Positions 34,754 through 44,099 of a DNA stretch of 64,000 nt are shown piece after piece. How positions within the stretch are numbered: position 1 is the stretch's first letter; each line of letters opens with the position of its first letter. This DNA is from Bacillus sp. FJAT-26390 (GTDB lineage: Bacteria > Bacillota > Bacilli > Paenibacillales > Paenibacillaceae), in NCBI RefSeq assembly GCF_001682865.1, contig NZ_MAQX01000032.1, forward strand, positions 62,001 to 126,000. Reading direction: 5' to 3'. The notes under the pieces were generated by a model that worked only from the letters and a program-made list of their open reading frames with translations, was not told the DNA's origin and made no database searches. Position numbers and translations under genes: made by a program.

Positions 34754-35575
34754 CTATATACTCCAATGATGCCATTCCTCTTGCTTCTTATCTAGACCGT
34801 TCAACCACTCCGAGGTCACGCGTATCGCTTCCTCTTGATGATCGCGTGCCGAATACGTATGGTTCGCTTGAAAAATGATTTCTTTGTCGCATAAGCCGTC
34901 GCTGCGGGTCCAAAATACCTTTTGGTAAAGGAAGCTGTAGTCGACTGGAATGAGATCATCGCTCGTTCCGTGTACGAGCAGCACTTCACCGCCAAATCTT
35001 GTCGCCGCTTGAAAAGGCTGATGCTGAAGCAGCGACTCGAAGAACACAGGCTGCAGCGTATAACCTTGATAATCAGAACTGCCGGACGTAACTGCAAGGT
35101 CATAGCTGCTGCGTCCTACTATGCGTACAATATCATTAAATGGATAAGCTACCGGTGACCATAGCACAAGCCTCTTTGCCCGCTTGTCCTTAACCGCCGT
35201 CATTATCGCTACCGCTCCGCCAAGGCTGTGTCCAAGCAATACGATTCGCAGCGGGTCTACGCATTCCATGCTCGCCACATAATCGATCGCCGCTCTGGTC
35301 TGGTCTACCATCGAATCAAATCCAAGCGCGCCGTAATCACCGCTGCTCTCGCCGCAGCCGCCGTAATCAAAACGAAGCACGTAAGAGCCTTGCGCTGCAA
35401 GAGCACGCGCCGTCTTCACGAACAAACGGTCAACTCCGATACGGGAGCCAACGAATCCATGGCATATAATAATAGCTTGCCTCTTCTCTGACTCGGTTTT
35501 GTTTCCGTCAGTTGGGTAATGCAGCGTTGCCGCAAGCTCAAGTCCGTCATGTCGCAGCGTCAAGTGCTTTTCCAT
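34754..35575 (-). CDS. alpha/beta hydrolase (serine aminopeptidase-like)
   Basis: A 273-residue alpha/beta-hydrolase: oxyanion region CHGFVGSRIG, nucleophile elbow LLGHSLGGAVAI (Ser at about 118), acid in VHGTSDDLIPVDYS and the terminal His in ANHTYSARDHQ. No signal peptide, so cytoplasmic. The S33/BAAT-like pattern suits an esterase or peptidase; substrate unknown. GGAGGTTATCGGG precedes the ATG. Confidence 0.85.
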   Translation of the reverse strand: MEKHLTLRHDGLELAATLHYPTDGNKTESEKRQAIIICHGFVGSRIGVDRLFVKTARALAAQGSYVLRFDYGGCGESSGDYGALGFDSMVDQTRAAIDYVASMECVDPLRIVLLGHSLGGAVAIMTAVKDKRAKRLVLWSPVAYPFNDIVRIVGRSSYDLAVTSGSSDYQGYTLQPVFFESLLQHQPFQAATRFGGEVLLVHGTSDDLIPVDYSFLYQKVFWTRSDGLCDKEIIFQANHTYSARDHQEEAIRVTSEWLNGLDKKQEEWHHWSI

Positions 35576-35831
35576 CCCGATAACCTCCTGATTGCCTATA
35601 TATAATAATTCCTACCCGTATACTTTGAATTAACAATAAACCCATAATATCATCACCGCTCTCTGCCTGTCAATCATGCATAGGAAAATAAAACCGATCG
35701 CGTGCTAGTCCTCCGTTATTATAGCATAACAGGCCCACGATCATTATTTTACCGCACAAACGGGACATACTATGCACATGAACAGAGCTTATGAAGCAGG
35801 CTGCTTCGCAAAACGTTTAGGAGGTTCTCCC

Positions 35832-35951
35832 ATGCCTATGTGGATAGAATGGCTGAAGGAACATTGGCTTTCCTTCCTGCTTATTTTAGGAATTGTTGTC
35901 GCTTCTATTTTTGTAATTGCCAACCGGAAATTGCTTTTCTACAAAGAATGA
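35832..35951 (+). CDS. 39-residue single-pass membrane protein
   Basis: A small frame with a strong site: GGAGG seven bases before ATG 35832. The product has one hydrophobic helix (FLLILGIVVASIFVIA) between a Trp-rich N-terminus and a short basic tail (NRKLLFYKE). It is too short for default gene callers. It lies in the gap between the hydrolase and the histidine kinase genes, on the other strand. Small membrane proteins of this sort often adjust a larger transporter or kinase; no partner can be named. Confidence 0.6.
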   Translation: MPMWIEWLKEHWLSFLLILGIVVASIFVIANRKLLFYKE

Positions 35952-35977
35952 CGATTCGGGCGCCCATAGGCTGAGGA

Positions 35978-37381
35978 TTACTCCTCATGCATAATCGGCA
36001 CTCGAATCGTCACAATCGTTCCGGCTCCACGCTCGCTGTCTATCGTAAGCTGGCCGCCGTGGAGCTCTATAATTTCTTTGCATATCGCGAGGCCCAGCCC
36101 CGAACCGCCTTGTCCCGTGTTTGCCTTATAAAACTTTTCCGTCACATGCGGCAAATCCTCCGCTTCGATCCCGCAGCCGGTATCGGCTACGGTGAGCATC
36201 GCGTTCTCCTGTTCGATCGTAGTGGCAACTCTTATCGTCCCTCCCGCAGGCGTAAACTTGAGCGCATTATCGATCAAGTTGATGATGACCTGCTTAAGAC
36301 GGTTCGCATCGCCTCGCACAACGATCGGGCTTTTCCCGTAATTGGCCAGTATGCGCACACGCGTATGCTCCTCACGCACACCCAGCTGATTCACCGTCTC
36401 CTTGACCGGACTATTGAAATCCAGTACTTCCCTGTGCAGCTCCATCGTTCGCGCAGACAGCTTTGAGAAATCGAGCAAATCCTCAACAAGCCCCGATAAC
36501 CGCTCCGTTTCTTTGCTAATAATCGAGAGGCCTAGCTTTACTTCCTCATCATCCTCGGTAGGCTCGCTTTCCTTCAGCGTTTCACTCCACCCTTTTATCG
36601 AGGTTAGAGGGGTCCGCAGCTCATGTGAGATAGAAGATATGAAATCGTCCTTAAGCTTCTCCCGCTTGCTAAGCTCCATCACCATCACGTTAAACGTTTC
36701 CGCCAGCTGACCGATTTCGTCATCATTGCGCTGCATCGCGCGCCGCGTCCAGTCTCCTTCCGCCATATAGCGCGCAGCCCGCGTCAGCTCCCGAATCGGC
36801 TTCACGATGCGCTGCGCAAGAAATAAGCTTAACCCAAGAAACAGCAGCACGACTCCGACACCAACTGCCGCAGCCATTCGGATGAGCAGGCTGACCATCG
36901 CATCAACTTGATTCAGCGAAGCCGAGTAACGGAGCATCGATACGACTCTCGTTTCATTCCAGAGCGGTATCGTTACCGACATGACGCGCTCGCCGTAGTA
37001 CGGATCAACGCCGCGCCAGCTGCCGGTTTTCCCCGCAATAGCCGCCTTCACGTCAGCAGTCGTATAATGGATATCCGGCGCGAAGCCATCCGAATCAATT
37101 CGAATTTGTCCGGTGCTGTCGAGCAGTTGCAGCCTCGTGCTGCTCTCCACCATGTATTGCAGCATATAATCGCCTTGATCCTTTACCGTGAGCGAGGAAA
37201 GTGACCGGCTGTGCAGCCTTAGCGCCGATTCCGCTCTTTGCTTGACTGAGCTCTGCGCGCTTCCATAATAATAATTCCACATCAAAGCCGCGAATACGCC
37301 GCCAAGCACGCTGACGACTAGCACGATGAGCAGCAAATAGCTCCACACCATTCTCGTTTGCACGCTTTTCATTCGCTGCAT
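35978..37381 (-). CDS. sensor histidine kinase
   Basis: A 467-residue membrane kinase, second gene of a two-component pair. It has TM1 near 12-36, an extracytoplasmic sensor of about 120 residues, TM2 (AAAVGVGVVLLFLGLSLFL), then HAMP. The HisKA domain has phospho-His in FISSISHELRTPLTS, and the HATPase has N box NLIDNALKF, DTGCGIE and GGSGLGLAI. Start 37381 lies inside the end of the response-regulator gene, with GGAAGCGGGG before it. The kinase type resembles WalK/ResE-like groups; the signal is not known. Confidence 0.9.
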   Translation of the reverse strand: MQRMKSVQTRMVWSYLLLIVLVVSVLGGVFAALMWNYYYGSAQSSVKQRAESALRLHSRSLSSLTVKDQGDYMLQYMVESSTRLQLLDSTGQIRIDSDGFAPDIHYTTADVKAAIAGKTGSWRGVDPYYGERVMSVTIPLWNETRVVSMLRYSASLNQVDAMVSLLIRMAAAVGVGVVLLFLGLSLFLAQRIVKPIRELTRAARYMAEGDWTRRAMQRNDDEIGQLAETFNVMVMELSKREKLKDDFISSISHELRTPLTSIKGWSETLKESEPTEDDEEVKLGLSIISKETERLSGLVEDLLDFSKLSARTMELHREVLDFNSPVKETVNQLGVREEHTRVRILANYGKSPIVVRGDANRLKQVIINLIDNALKFTPAGGTIRVATTIEQENAMLTVADTGCGIEAEDLPHVTEKFYKANTGQGGSGLGLAICKEIIELHGGQLTIDSERGAGTIVTIRVPIMHEE

Positions 37382-38217
37382 CCCCGCTTCCACCGATAGC
37401 CATATCCCCATACGGTTTCGATAAAGGCCGGATCAGAAGGGTTTTTCTCTATCTTTTGTCGGATCCTCCGAATGTTCACGTCAACTACCTTGAGATCGCC
37501 AACGTAATACCGGCCCCATACCTCTGTTAAAATGTGATCGCGGCTTACGCTCTCGCCTACGCGCTCCATTAACAGTCTGACAAGCGTCCATTCCGTCGGC
37601 GTCAAAATAATTTCCTTCTCCAGCTTCCAAAGCTTGCGCTCTGCAACAGATAATCGAAACGGCTCCACCCGCAGCTCCTGATGGAAGCTTACATATGGAG
37701 CTTGCATCTGCTGCATCGATGTTGGCGCCTGCGCATAGGGAGCGGCTTCAGGTACAGCCTTAAGTGCCGCGTTAGCCTCGGCAGCTCCCTCCGTTGCTGC
37801 CGCAATCCCTTCTTCTGCGGCTACAGCCTCCTGCTCCGGCTCAGCAGCATCCGGCTTCATGCGCCGGTAAAGGGATTTAATGCGCGCGATGAGCTCGCCA
37901 GGGCTAAACGGCTTTTGTACATAATCGTCCGCACCTAGCTCCAGCCCATGAATTTTATCTTCCTCCTGCGACTTCGCCGTGAGCATAATGATCCCCATGC
38001 GCGGGTAGCGCGAGCGAAGCTGCTCGCATACCTCGAAGCCGCTGATCGTAGGCAGCATCACATCAAGAAGCGCGATATCGATAGGGCCCTCCGAAGCGGC
38101 AAGCGCTAGCGCCTCTTCTCCCGTTTCAGCTTCAATGACCTCCATGTCGTTACGCTTCAGATTAATACGGACAAAGCCGCGGATGGACTCCTCGTCCTCC
38201 AACAATAATATTCGCAT
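37369..38217 (-). CDS. OmpR-family response regulator with long linker
   Basis: A 282-residue regulator: receiver domain 1-120 with phospho-acceptor Asp52 (IALLDVMLP) and a winged-helix OmpR-type DNA-binding domain at about 185-280 (LTPTEWTLVRLLM, then VDVNIRRIRQKIE). Between them is an Ala/Glu-rich insert of about 60 residues that makes the protein longer than the usual 230. It overlaps the kinase gene by 13 bases. Targets are unknown. Confidence 0.9.
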   Translation of the reverse strand: MRILLLEDEESIRGFVRINLKRNDMEVIEAETGEEALALAASEGPIDIALLDVMLPTISGFEVCEQLRSRYPRMGIIMLTAKSQEEDKIHGLELGADDYVQKPFSPGELIARIKSLYRRMKPDAAEPEQEAVAAEEGIAAATEGAAEANAALKAVPEAAPYAQAPTSMQQMQAPYVSFHQELRVEPFRLSVAERKLWKLEKEIILTPTEWTLVRLLMERVGESVSRDHILTEVWGRYYVGDLKVVDVNIRRIRQKIEKNPSDPAFIETVWGYGYRWKRGCSE

Positions 38218-38242
38218 AGCTTAGAGCACCCGCTTTTCTCAC

Positions 38243-39688
38243 TTAATCGTTACGAATCGTTAAAGAAGAAGCGAACTCTGCTTCCACCCCAGCCATCTCG
38301 CTGAACGCTTGCCGCTCCGCTTCAGGCCAGCCAAGCGGCGCCTCCTTTACGAACGAAACCGCGAACACGTTGCCGCTGTCGGTCAGAAGCTGGCGGTATG
38401 GCTTGGCGCTTTGCTTCCATACGGACTCGACGTTTTCCCAATCTTTCTGCGGAACGGCATATAAAGTAGCCATTTTGGCCGTAACATTTGATTTCTCATT
38501 CCAATAATCGATCGCCACGAAGGCGTACTGCTCATCCGAGCTGTGCAGCGTATAGCGCCCCATCCATTGCTCGGGTATAAGCAGCTGCATGCCGTATCTA
38601 TAGTCGGTGAATTCTTCTCTTATTTTAACAAAATTATCTTTGCCATCCCATTGCACCCAATCATTCAACCATTTGGATTCGGAATAAGGAACGTTCTCAT
38701 ATCCCGGAGCCTCTTTGGTCAATTGCAGCTCCAAAATCCCATCGCCGTTAATATCCTCGCTCATCGTAGGCGTACCGCTAAAGCTCTCATATTCCGTGTC
38801 AAAGTTCGGATAGACGAGCCGCAGCTTGTTTCTCTCCCACACGTACATGGCGGTGTAAGTAGCATGAGCACCCGTCGACGCCTCCAAAATAATCCCTCGA
38901 TGCCTTTGCGAGATTTTTCCTATGAGCAGACGCTCGTAGTTATTTACTCCGTCATACAGCTTTTCCGTGTAAATTTCCCGCATGCCGCCATTTATCCAAT
39001 TGTAGATCGTTAAATGGTATTCTGGCAGCGCCATTTCCTGATTGGTCCCGATCTCAGAAATGATAGCCAGCTCAAGCTGTCCGTCCTCATTCATATCGCC
39101 CGTATCCCCGTAGGAATAGGAAAAGGTTTCTACCGGCTTCAGCATCAGCTTGCCTGCCTCGTTCCGTACCGGCGCTGTAGCAAACGAGTAGATTTCGAGC
39201 ACATTGGGACTGTCGAATGCCCCAATCCAACCGATCATAATTTCCATATCGCCATCTTTATCGAGATCCTCAATTTTCAGCCAATCGATCATTCTAGCAA
39301 GCGGCTGCTGCACGAGCACCCATGGCTTCCATGCGGCTTTTGTATATTTAAACACCATAAGCTCAGGTGAACTGTATTCATTGTAATAAGAAACTACGGC
39401 CTCTTTCACGCCGTCTCCATCCACGTCTATCAGACGTATCGCTTCCATATGCTCCTCTCTAAGAGGAAGGGTAAGCTTGCTGTAAACAGGCAGATTTTTT
39501 TCGATTGCTTGCACAATCGCCTGCTTTTCTGGCGAAATGGCTGGCTTTTGCAGTAGGTCCGCAGGCGCAGCTGTATAACGGCAGCCAGTTGCCAAGAATA
39601 GGAGTGGGATAACGCCGCTGAGCAGAACGCTCCATCGTATTATTTTTCCACGCCTACGCCTGGCATTTGTATAACTTGCGTCATCCAA
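38243..39688 (-). CDS. lipoprotein with FG-GAP/VCBS-like repeats
   Basis: A 481-residue protein if started at TTG 39688, which has GAGGAGG eight bases upstream; the frame is open to 39709. After an Arg-rich start comes a signal peptide with lipobox FLATGC. The body contains repeated calcium-binding-like loops (DGDGVKEAV, DKDGDMEIM, NEDGQLELA, NGDGILELQ), as in FG-GAP/beta-propeller repeats. It is likely on the outer face of the membrane. It lies directly after the response regulator pair and 9 bases or so before the deacetylase gene, in the same direction. Confidence 0.7.
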   Translation of the reverse strand: MDDASYTNARRRRGKIIRWSVLLSGVIPLLFLATGCRYTAAPADLLQKPAISPEKQAIVQAIEKNLPVYSKLTLPLREEHMEAIRLIDVDGDGVKEAVVSYYNEYSSPELMVFKYTKAAWKPWVLVQQPLARMIDWLKIEDLDKDGDMEIMIGWIGAFDSPNVLEIYSFATAPVRNEAGKLMLKPVETFSYSYGDTGDMNEDGQLELAIISEIGTNQEMALPEYHLTIYNWINGGMREIYTEKLYDGVNNYERLLIGKISQRHRGIILEASTGAHATYTAMYVWERNKLRLVYPNFDTEYESFSGTPTMSEDINGDGILELQLTKEAPGYENVPYSESKWLNDWVQWDGKDNFVKIREEFTDYRYGMQLLIPEQWMGRYTLHSSDEQYAFVAIDYWNEKSNVTAKMATLYAVPQKDWENVESVWKQSAKPYRQLLTDSGNVFAVSFVKEAPLGWPEAERQAFSEMAGVEAEFASSLTIRND

Positions 39689-39718
39689 CTTTACAGCCTC
39701 CTCGTACATGTACCGGTG

Positions 39719-40858
39719 TTAAGCAATAATTTGATCGACAGTAACCAGCGTATACCCTTTTTTCACCAAATCATCAATAACGTCTGGTAAAGCTTGTACC
39801 GTGTTTTTAATATGCTTGCCTCCAAAAGAATGCATTAATATTATACCACCGGGCTTCGCCTCGTTCTTAATCATTTTGCGGATATCGGCTGACGATGTGC
39901 CTGCCCAATCACGCGTATCGATGTTCCAACCGACTAGATCACGATTATTCGACTTCAATAATACTTTAAGCGTATCCGATACAGCGCCGTACGGAGCGCG
40001 GAACAAAATGGGCGTAAAGCCGATCGCTTTTTTGATTGCGGAATCCGCTGTTTTGACTTCCTCGATAATTTGCTGCTTATTTAACTTCGATAAATCTTTA
40101 TGATGATAAGTATGATTGCCAACCGCATGCCCTTCGTCCACGATGCGCTGAAGCACCTCTGGATTTTTACTTACTTGTTGACCGACTACAAAAAAGGTAG
40201 CTTTTACTCCTTTTTCCTTCAGGATATCCAAAATCTCGGTCGTATAACGCTTATCCGGCCCATCATCAAACGTGAGCGCGATTAGCTTCTCTTCCTTGCC
40301 CGGCTTCGTACCGGTTAAAATCTGATCAGGCTTGTCCAGCTTATCCTCGGCCGGCTTGCCTGGCTTCCCTGCTGGCGCATCCGGTTTGCCTGTTGCTGGC
40401 GCATCCGGTTTATCCGTTGCTGATGCATCCGGTTTATCCGTTGCTGGCGCATCCGGTTTATCCGTTGCTGGCGCATCCGGCTTGTCCGTTGCTGATGCAT
40501 CCGGCTTGTCCGTTGGCTGCGTATCCGGTTTATCCGTTGCTGGCGCATCCGGCTTGTCCGTTGGCGGAGTTGTTTCTTTGCCTCCGGTTGGCTTGCCTTC
40601 AATATTGCCATGGATAATGCCGCCGTCTTCGGTTCCGCCATTGCCTACGATCACGACATCACCTGCTCCGTCTGTCCCGCCTGCTGTCTGCGGTCCCTTC
40701 TCCACGTTCCCTGCGTCTACAACTGGTGCCTTATCGCCTGACAACAATGATGCCAAACTGAAAGACTGACTAGCCGAACAGCCGCTGATCCATACCATAA
40801 CGACAGCCATAACGACCCCTACAAAAATGTGACGACGATGCCTTTTTGCTTTTGCCAT
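39719..40858 (-). CDS. polysaccharide deacetylase lipoprotein with repeat linker
   Basis: A 379-residue secreted lipoprotein (lipobox ISGCSAS). Its C-terminal 190 residues form a NodB-homology CE4 deacetylase: LTFDDGPDKRYT (catalytic Asp and metal-binding Asp), AVGNHTYHHKDL (metal His pair), RAPYG and ILMHS. It would remove acetyl groups from peptidoglycan or another wall polysaccharide. Between signal and catalytic domain lies an 8-residue repeat linker rich in Pro/Thr/Asp that would span the wall. Start 40858 has AGGTGAG before it; GTG 40867 is also possible. Confidence 0.88.
   Translation of the reverse strand: MAKAKRHRRHIFVGVVMAVVMVWISGCSASQSFSLASLLSGDKAPVVDAGNVEKGPQTAGGTDGAGDVVIVGNGGTEDGGIIHGNIEGKPTGGKETTPPTDKPDAPATDKPDTQPTDKPDASATDKPDAPATDKPDAPATDKPDASATDKPDAPATGKPDAPAGKPGKPAEDKLDKPDQILTGTKPGKEEKLIALTFDDGPDKRYTTEILDILKEKGVKATFFVVGQQVSKNPEVLQRIVDEGHAVGNHTYHHKDLSKLNKQQIIEEVKTADSAIKKAIGFTPILFRAPYGAVSDTLKVLLKSNNRDLVGWNIDTRDWAGTSSADIRKMIKNEAKPGGIILMHSFGGKHIKNTVQALPDVIDDLVKKGYTLVTVDQIIA
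40370..40565 (-). repeat. 24-bp in-gene tandem repeat encoding TDKPDAPA units
   Basis: Roughly eight 24-base copies inside the deacetylase gene give the protein repeat TDKPDxxx (xxx = APA, ASA, TQP). It is in frame, so copy number change would alter only linker length. Confidence 0.85.
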
Positions 40859-40975
40859 TCCACTCACCTACTATTCCTCGCTGATAGCATAATTGTAACT
40901 CTACTGATGATTGATAGAGTTACAAATAAGTAACACCTTTCGAGTGCATTTGACACATTAGTCGTGAAAATAAAA

Positions 40976-41005
40976 CAAAAAAAGCCAGCCAGATACGTCT
41001 GGCTG
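40976..41005 (-). terminator. terminator of the purine operon
   Basis: On the minus strand CAGCCAGA pairs with TCTGGCTG around CGTA, followed by seven or more Ts. A second long stem-loop (41025-41059, CCATCCA...GGATGG with inner GGCGCT/AGCGCC) stands between it and purD. Confidence 0.85.
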
Positions 41006-41115
41006 ACTCATTTAAGCGATAGGCCCATCCATCACGGCGCTCGAAGCGCCATTGGATGGATTTGCCGCTCTATTAGCTAGGAAATATTTAGAAGCAAGCT
41101 AAGCTTGCTCCCCGC

Positions 41116-42381
41116 TTAAATAAGCGCTTTAGCTGCAATGTCCGTACGGTTTTGCTTGCCTTCAAAGTCAATGACGCTGACGGCTTCGTATGCGCGAGCA
41201 CGCGCTTCCGCGATATCGCGTCCGCGGCCGACAATGCCAAGCACGCGTCCGCCGTTTGTAACGAACTGCCCGTCCTTCTCGGCAGTGCCTGCGTGGAAAA
41301 TAAGCGCGCCCTGCGCCTCTGCTTCAGCAAGTCCTGTAATGACTCTGCCCTTCGGATAGGAAGCAGGGTAGCCTTCCGATGCCACAACGACGCAGACTGC
41401 TGCTTCGTCGCTCCACTGGATGTCAAGCTGGTCCAGATTGCCATTCAATGATGCAAGCACGATGTCAACCAAATCCGTTTCCAAACGAGGCAATACGACC
41501 TGCGTTTCCGGATCGCCCATGCGCGCATTAAACTCGATTGTTTTTGGGCCGTCTTTTGTAATCATAAGGCCTGCGAACAGAACGCCCCGGAAAGGCCGGC
41601 CTTCACTGACCATCGCTTTTGCAGTAGGAATAATGATATTTTGAATCGACTCGTCGATAATCGCTTGATCGATATGCGGCAGCGGCGTATAGGTGCCCAT
41701 TCCGCCTGTATTCGGACCTTTATCGCCGTCAAAAATCGGCTTGTGGTCCTGTGCGGGAACCATTGCACGAACCGTCTCTCCATCAACGAAAGCCAGAATC
41801 GACATTTCTTGTCCGACTAGGCATTCCTCGATTACGATTTGGCTGCCCGCTTGGCCGAACACTTTATCAACCATCATTTCGCGCAGCGCCTGCTCCGCTT
41901 CCTCAAGCGTAGCTGCAACCGTAACCCCTTTGCCCGCTGCCAAGCCGTCTGCTTTAATCACGATCGGAGCAGATTGCTCGCGCAGGTATGCGGAAGCTGT
42001 CTCGTAATCGTTGAACGTTTCGTATTTCGCCGTTGGGATATCGTATTTCTTCAACAAATTTTTCATGAAAATTTTGCTGCCCTCGATTTCCGCTGCGTTT
42101 TTGCGAGGGCCGTATGCCTGAATGCCGGCAGCCTCAAACGCATCCACGATGCCATCCGCAAGCGGATCATCCGGACCTACAAACACAAGATCAATCGCCG
42201 TATCCTTGGCAAATCCAATTAGCTCATCGAACTGATTGACTGCAATCGGCACGCAATCAGCAAGCTGCGCTATGCCGGCATTCCCCGGCGCGCAATATAT
42301 TTCGTCTACCTTTTCGCTTTTCTTAAGCGCCCATACGATCGCATGCTCGCGTCCGCCGCCGCCTACTACCAAAATACGCAT
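41116..42381 (-). CDS. purD: phosphoribosylamine-glycine ligase
   Basis: A 421-residue ATP-grasp enzyme, step 2 of purine synthesis. It has N-terminal GGGGREHAI, ATP-grasp loop KADGLAAGKGV and active-site region EFNARMGDPETQ. It is the last gene of the operon, followed by the operon terminator. Length and motifs are normal. Confidence 0.97.
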   Translation of the reverse strand: MRILVVGGGGREHAIVWALKKSEKVDEIYCAPGNAGIAQLADCVPIAVNQFDELIGFAKDTAIDLVFVGPDDPLADGIVDAFEAAGIQAYGPRKNAAEIEGSKIFMKNLLKKYDIPTAKYETFNDYETASAYLREQSAPIVIKADGLAAGKGVTVAATLEEAEQALREMMVDKVFGQAGSQIVIEECLVGQEMSILAFVDGETVRAMVPAQDHKPIFDGDKGPNTGGMGTYTPLPHIDQAIIDESIQNIIIPTAKAMVSEGRPFRGVLFAGLMITKDGPKTIEFNARMGDPETQVVLPRLETDLVDIVLASLNGNLDQLDIQWSDEAAVCVVVASEGYPASYPKGRVITGLAEAEAQGALIFHAGTAEKDGQFVTNGGRVLGIVGRGRDIAEARARAYEAVSVIDFEGKQNRTDIAAKALI

Positions 42382-42484
42382 TTCGCTTAACCCCCTATAT
42401 GACTATTTGAAACGGCTGCAGCCGCCGCCTTCGCCAGCTTACTGTCGTTAACGTACGGCTGCTTTTAATTAGCTTCTCTCGAAT

Positions 42485-44032
42485 CTAGTGCTTGAAGTGG
42501 CGTACGCTTGTGAACACCATTGCGATGTTGTTTGCATTCGCCGCAGCGATAGACTCTTCGTCCTTAATGGAGCCGCCTGGTTGGATGATCGCCGTAATGC
42601 CTGCTTTTGCCGCAAGCTCTACCGTATCGCCCATTGGGAAAAACGCATCCGAAGCAAGCGCTGCGCCTTTTGCTGCTTCACCCGCTTGCTCAATCGCAAT
42701 GCGAGCTGCGCCTACGCGGTTCATCTGGCCAGCGCCAACGCCGATCGTCATGTCATCCTTCGCAAGCAAAATCGCATTGGATTTCACGTGCTTAACGACT
42801 TTCCAGCCGAATAGAAGCTGCTTGAGCTCTTCCGCAGTCGGCTTGCGGTCTGTTACAAATTGCAGATCCGCTTCCGTCACGCTGTGAACGTCGCTCTCTT
42901 GAACAAGCATGCCGCCGTCAACCGATGTCACAAGCCATTCCGGCTTGCGCTCGCCAGCTGCGGACAGCTCGCCAAGCTTGAGCAAACGGATGTTTTTCTT
43001 CTTCGTCAAAATATCAAGCGCCTCAGGCGTGAAGTCCGGTGCAATGATAATTTCGAGGAAAATGCCGCCAAGCAGCTCAGCCGTATCAGCGCCAATCGTA
43101 CGGTTAGCCGCAACGATGCCGCCGAAGATCGAGGTTGGGTCCGCTGCATATGCTTTTTGGTAAGCCTCGTGAATCGTTGCTCCGATACCTACGCCGCATG
43201 GGTTCATATGTTTAACGGCTACAACCGCTGGCTCGTCAAATTCTTTGAGAATCGCGAGCGAAGCGTTGGCGTCGCTGATGTTGTTGTAGGAAAGCTCTTT
43301 GCCGTGAAGCTGCTCAGCCGTTGTTACGTTGCCTGCTGCAGCAAGCGGCTTGCTGTAGAAAGCAGCCTTCTGATGCGGGTTCTCGCCGTAACGAAGATCC
43401 TGTACTTTCTCGTAAGTCACGGTGTAAGTCTCAGGAAGCGGCTCGCCCATTTGCTTGGAGAGGTAGTCCGAGATTAGGGAATCGTAAGCAGCCGTGTGGC
43501 GGAATACTTTGGCAGCCAGACGTTTGCGCGTTTCAAGAGTCGTGTCGCCCTGTGCTTTCACTTCTTCAAGAATCGTGCCGTAGTCGCCGGCGTCAACAAC
43601 AACCGTTACGAACGCGTGGTTCTTGGCAGCGGAGCGCAGCATCGTAGGTCCGCCGATATCGATGTTCTCGATCGCGTCCTCGTACGATACGTCTGGCTTC
43701 GCGATCGTTTCTTTAAACGGATAAAGGTTAACGATAACGAGGTCGATGTAGTCGAGGCCAAGCTCCTTCATCGCCTTTTGATGCTCTTCATCATCACGAA
43801 CGGCAAGCAGTCCGCTATGAACGGCCGGGTGAAGCGTCTTGACGCGTCCATCCAGAATTTCAGGAAAACCCGTCACATCGGAAATACCGATAACCGGAAC
43901 GCCTTCCTTTTGAAGCAGGCTGAACGTACCGCCCGTCGAAATAATTTGCACACCTTGATTTGCTAACTCTCTGGAAAATTCCACGATTCCCGACTTATCG
44001 GAAACACTAATTAACGCTCTACGAATAGCCAC
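42485..44032 (-). CDS. purH: bifunctional AICAR formyltransferase/IMP cyclohydrolase
   Basis: A 515-residue enzyme carrying out the last two steps to IMP. The N-terminal IMP cyclohydrolase (MGS-like) domain begins [14 protein letters not shown]; the C-terminal formyltransferase has the KHMNPCGVG motif with catalytic Lys-His. A 1.3 kb repeat array lies upstream, between it and purN, so its transcript must pass through that structure. An in-operon promoter cannot be excluded. Confidence 0.97.
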   Translation of the reverse strand: MAIRRALISVSDKSGIVEFSRELANQGVQIISTGGTFSLLQKEGVPVIGISDVTGFPEILDGRVKTLHPAVHSGLLAVRDDEEHQKAMKELGLDYIDLVIVNLYPFKETIAKPDVSYEDAIENIDIGGPTMLRSAAKNHAFVTVVVDAGDYGTILEEVKAQGDTTLETRKRLAAKVFRHTAAYDSLISDYLSKQMGEPLPETYTVTYEKVQDLRYGENPHQKAAFYSKPLAAAGNVTTAEQLHGKELSYNNISDANASLAILKEFDEPAVVAVKHMNPCGVGIGATIHEAYQKAYAADPTSIFGGIVAANRTIGADTAELLGGIFLEIIIAPDFTPEALDILTKKKNIRLLKLGELSAAGERKPEWLVTSVDGGMLVQESDVHSVTEADLQFVTDRKPTAEELKQLLFGWKVVKHVKSNAILLAKDDMTIGVGAGQMNRVGAARIAIEQAGEAAKGAALASDAFFPMGDTVELAAKAGITAIIQPGGSIKDEESIAAANANNIAMVFTSVRHFKH

Positions 44033-44099
44033 GCAAATACCTCCTCATCTATTTGACCAAACCAATGCTTTTCTCAAAAGAAAACCTTCCGACCGTCCG

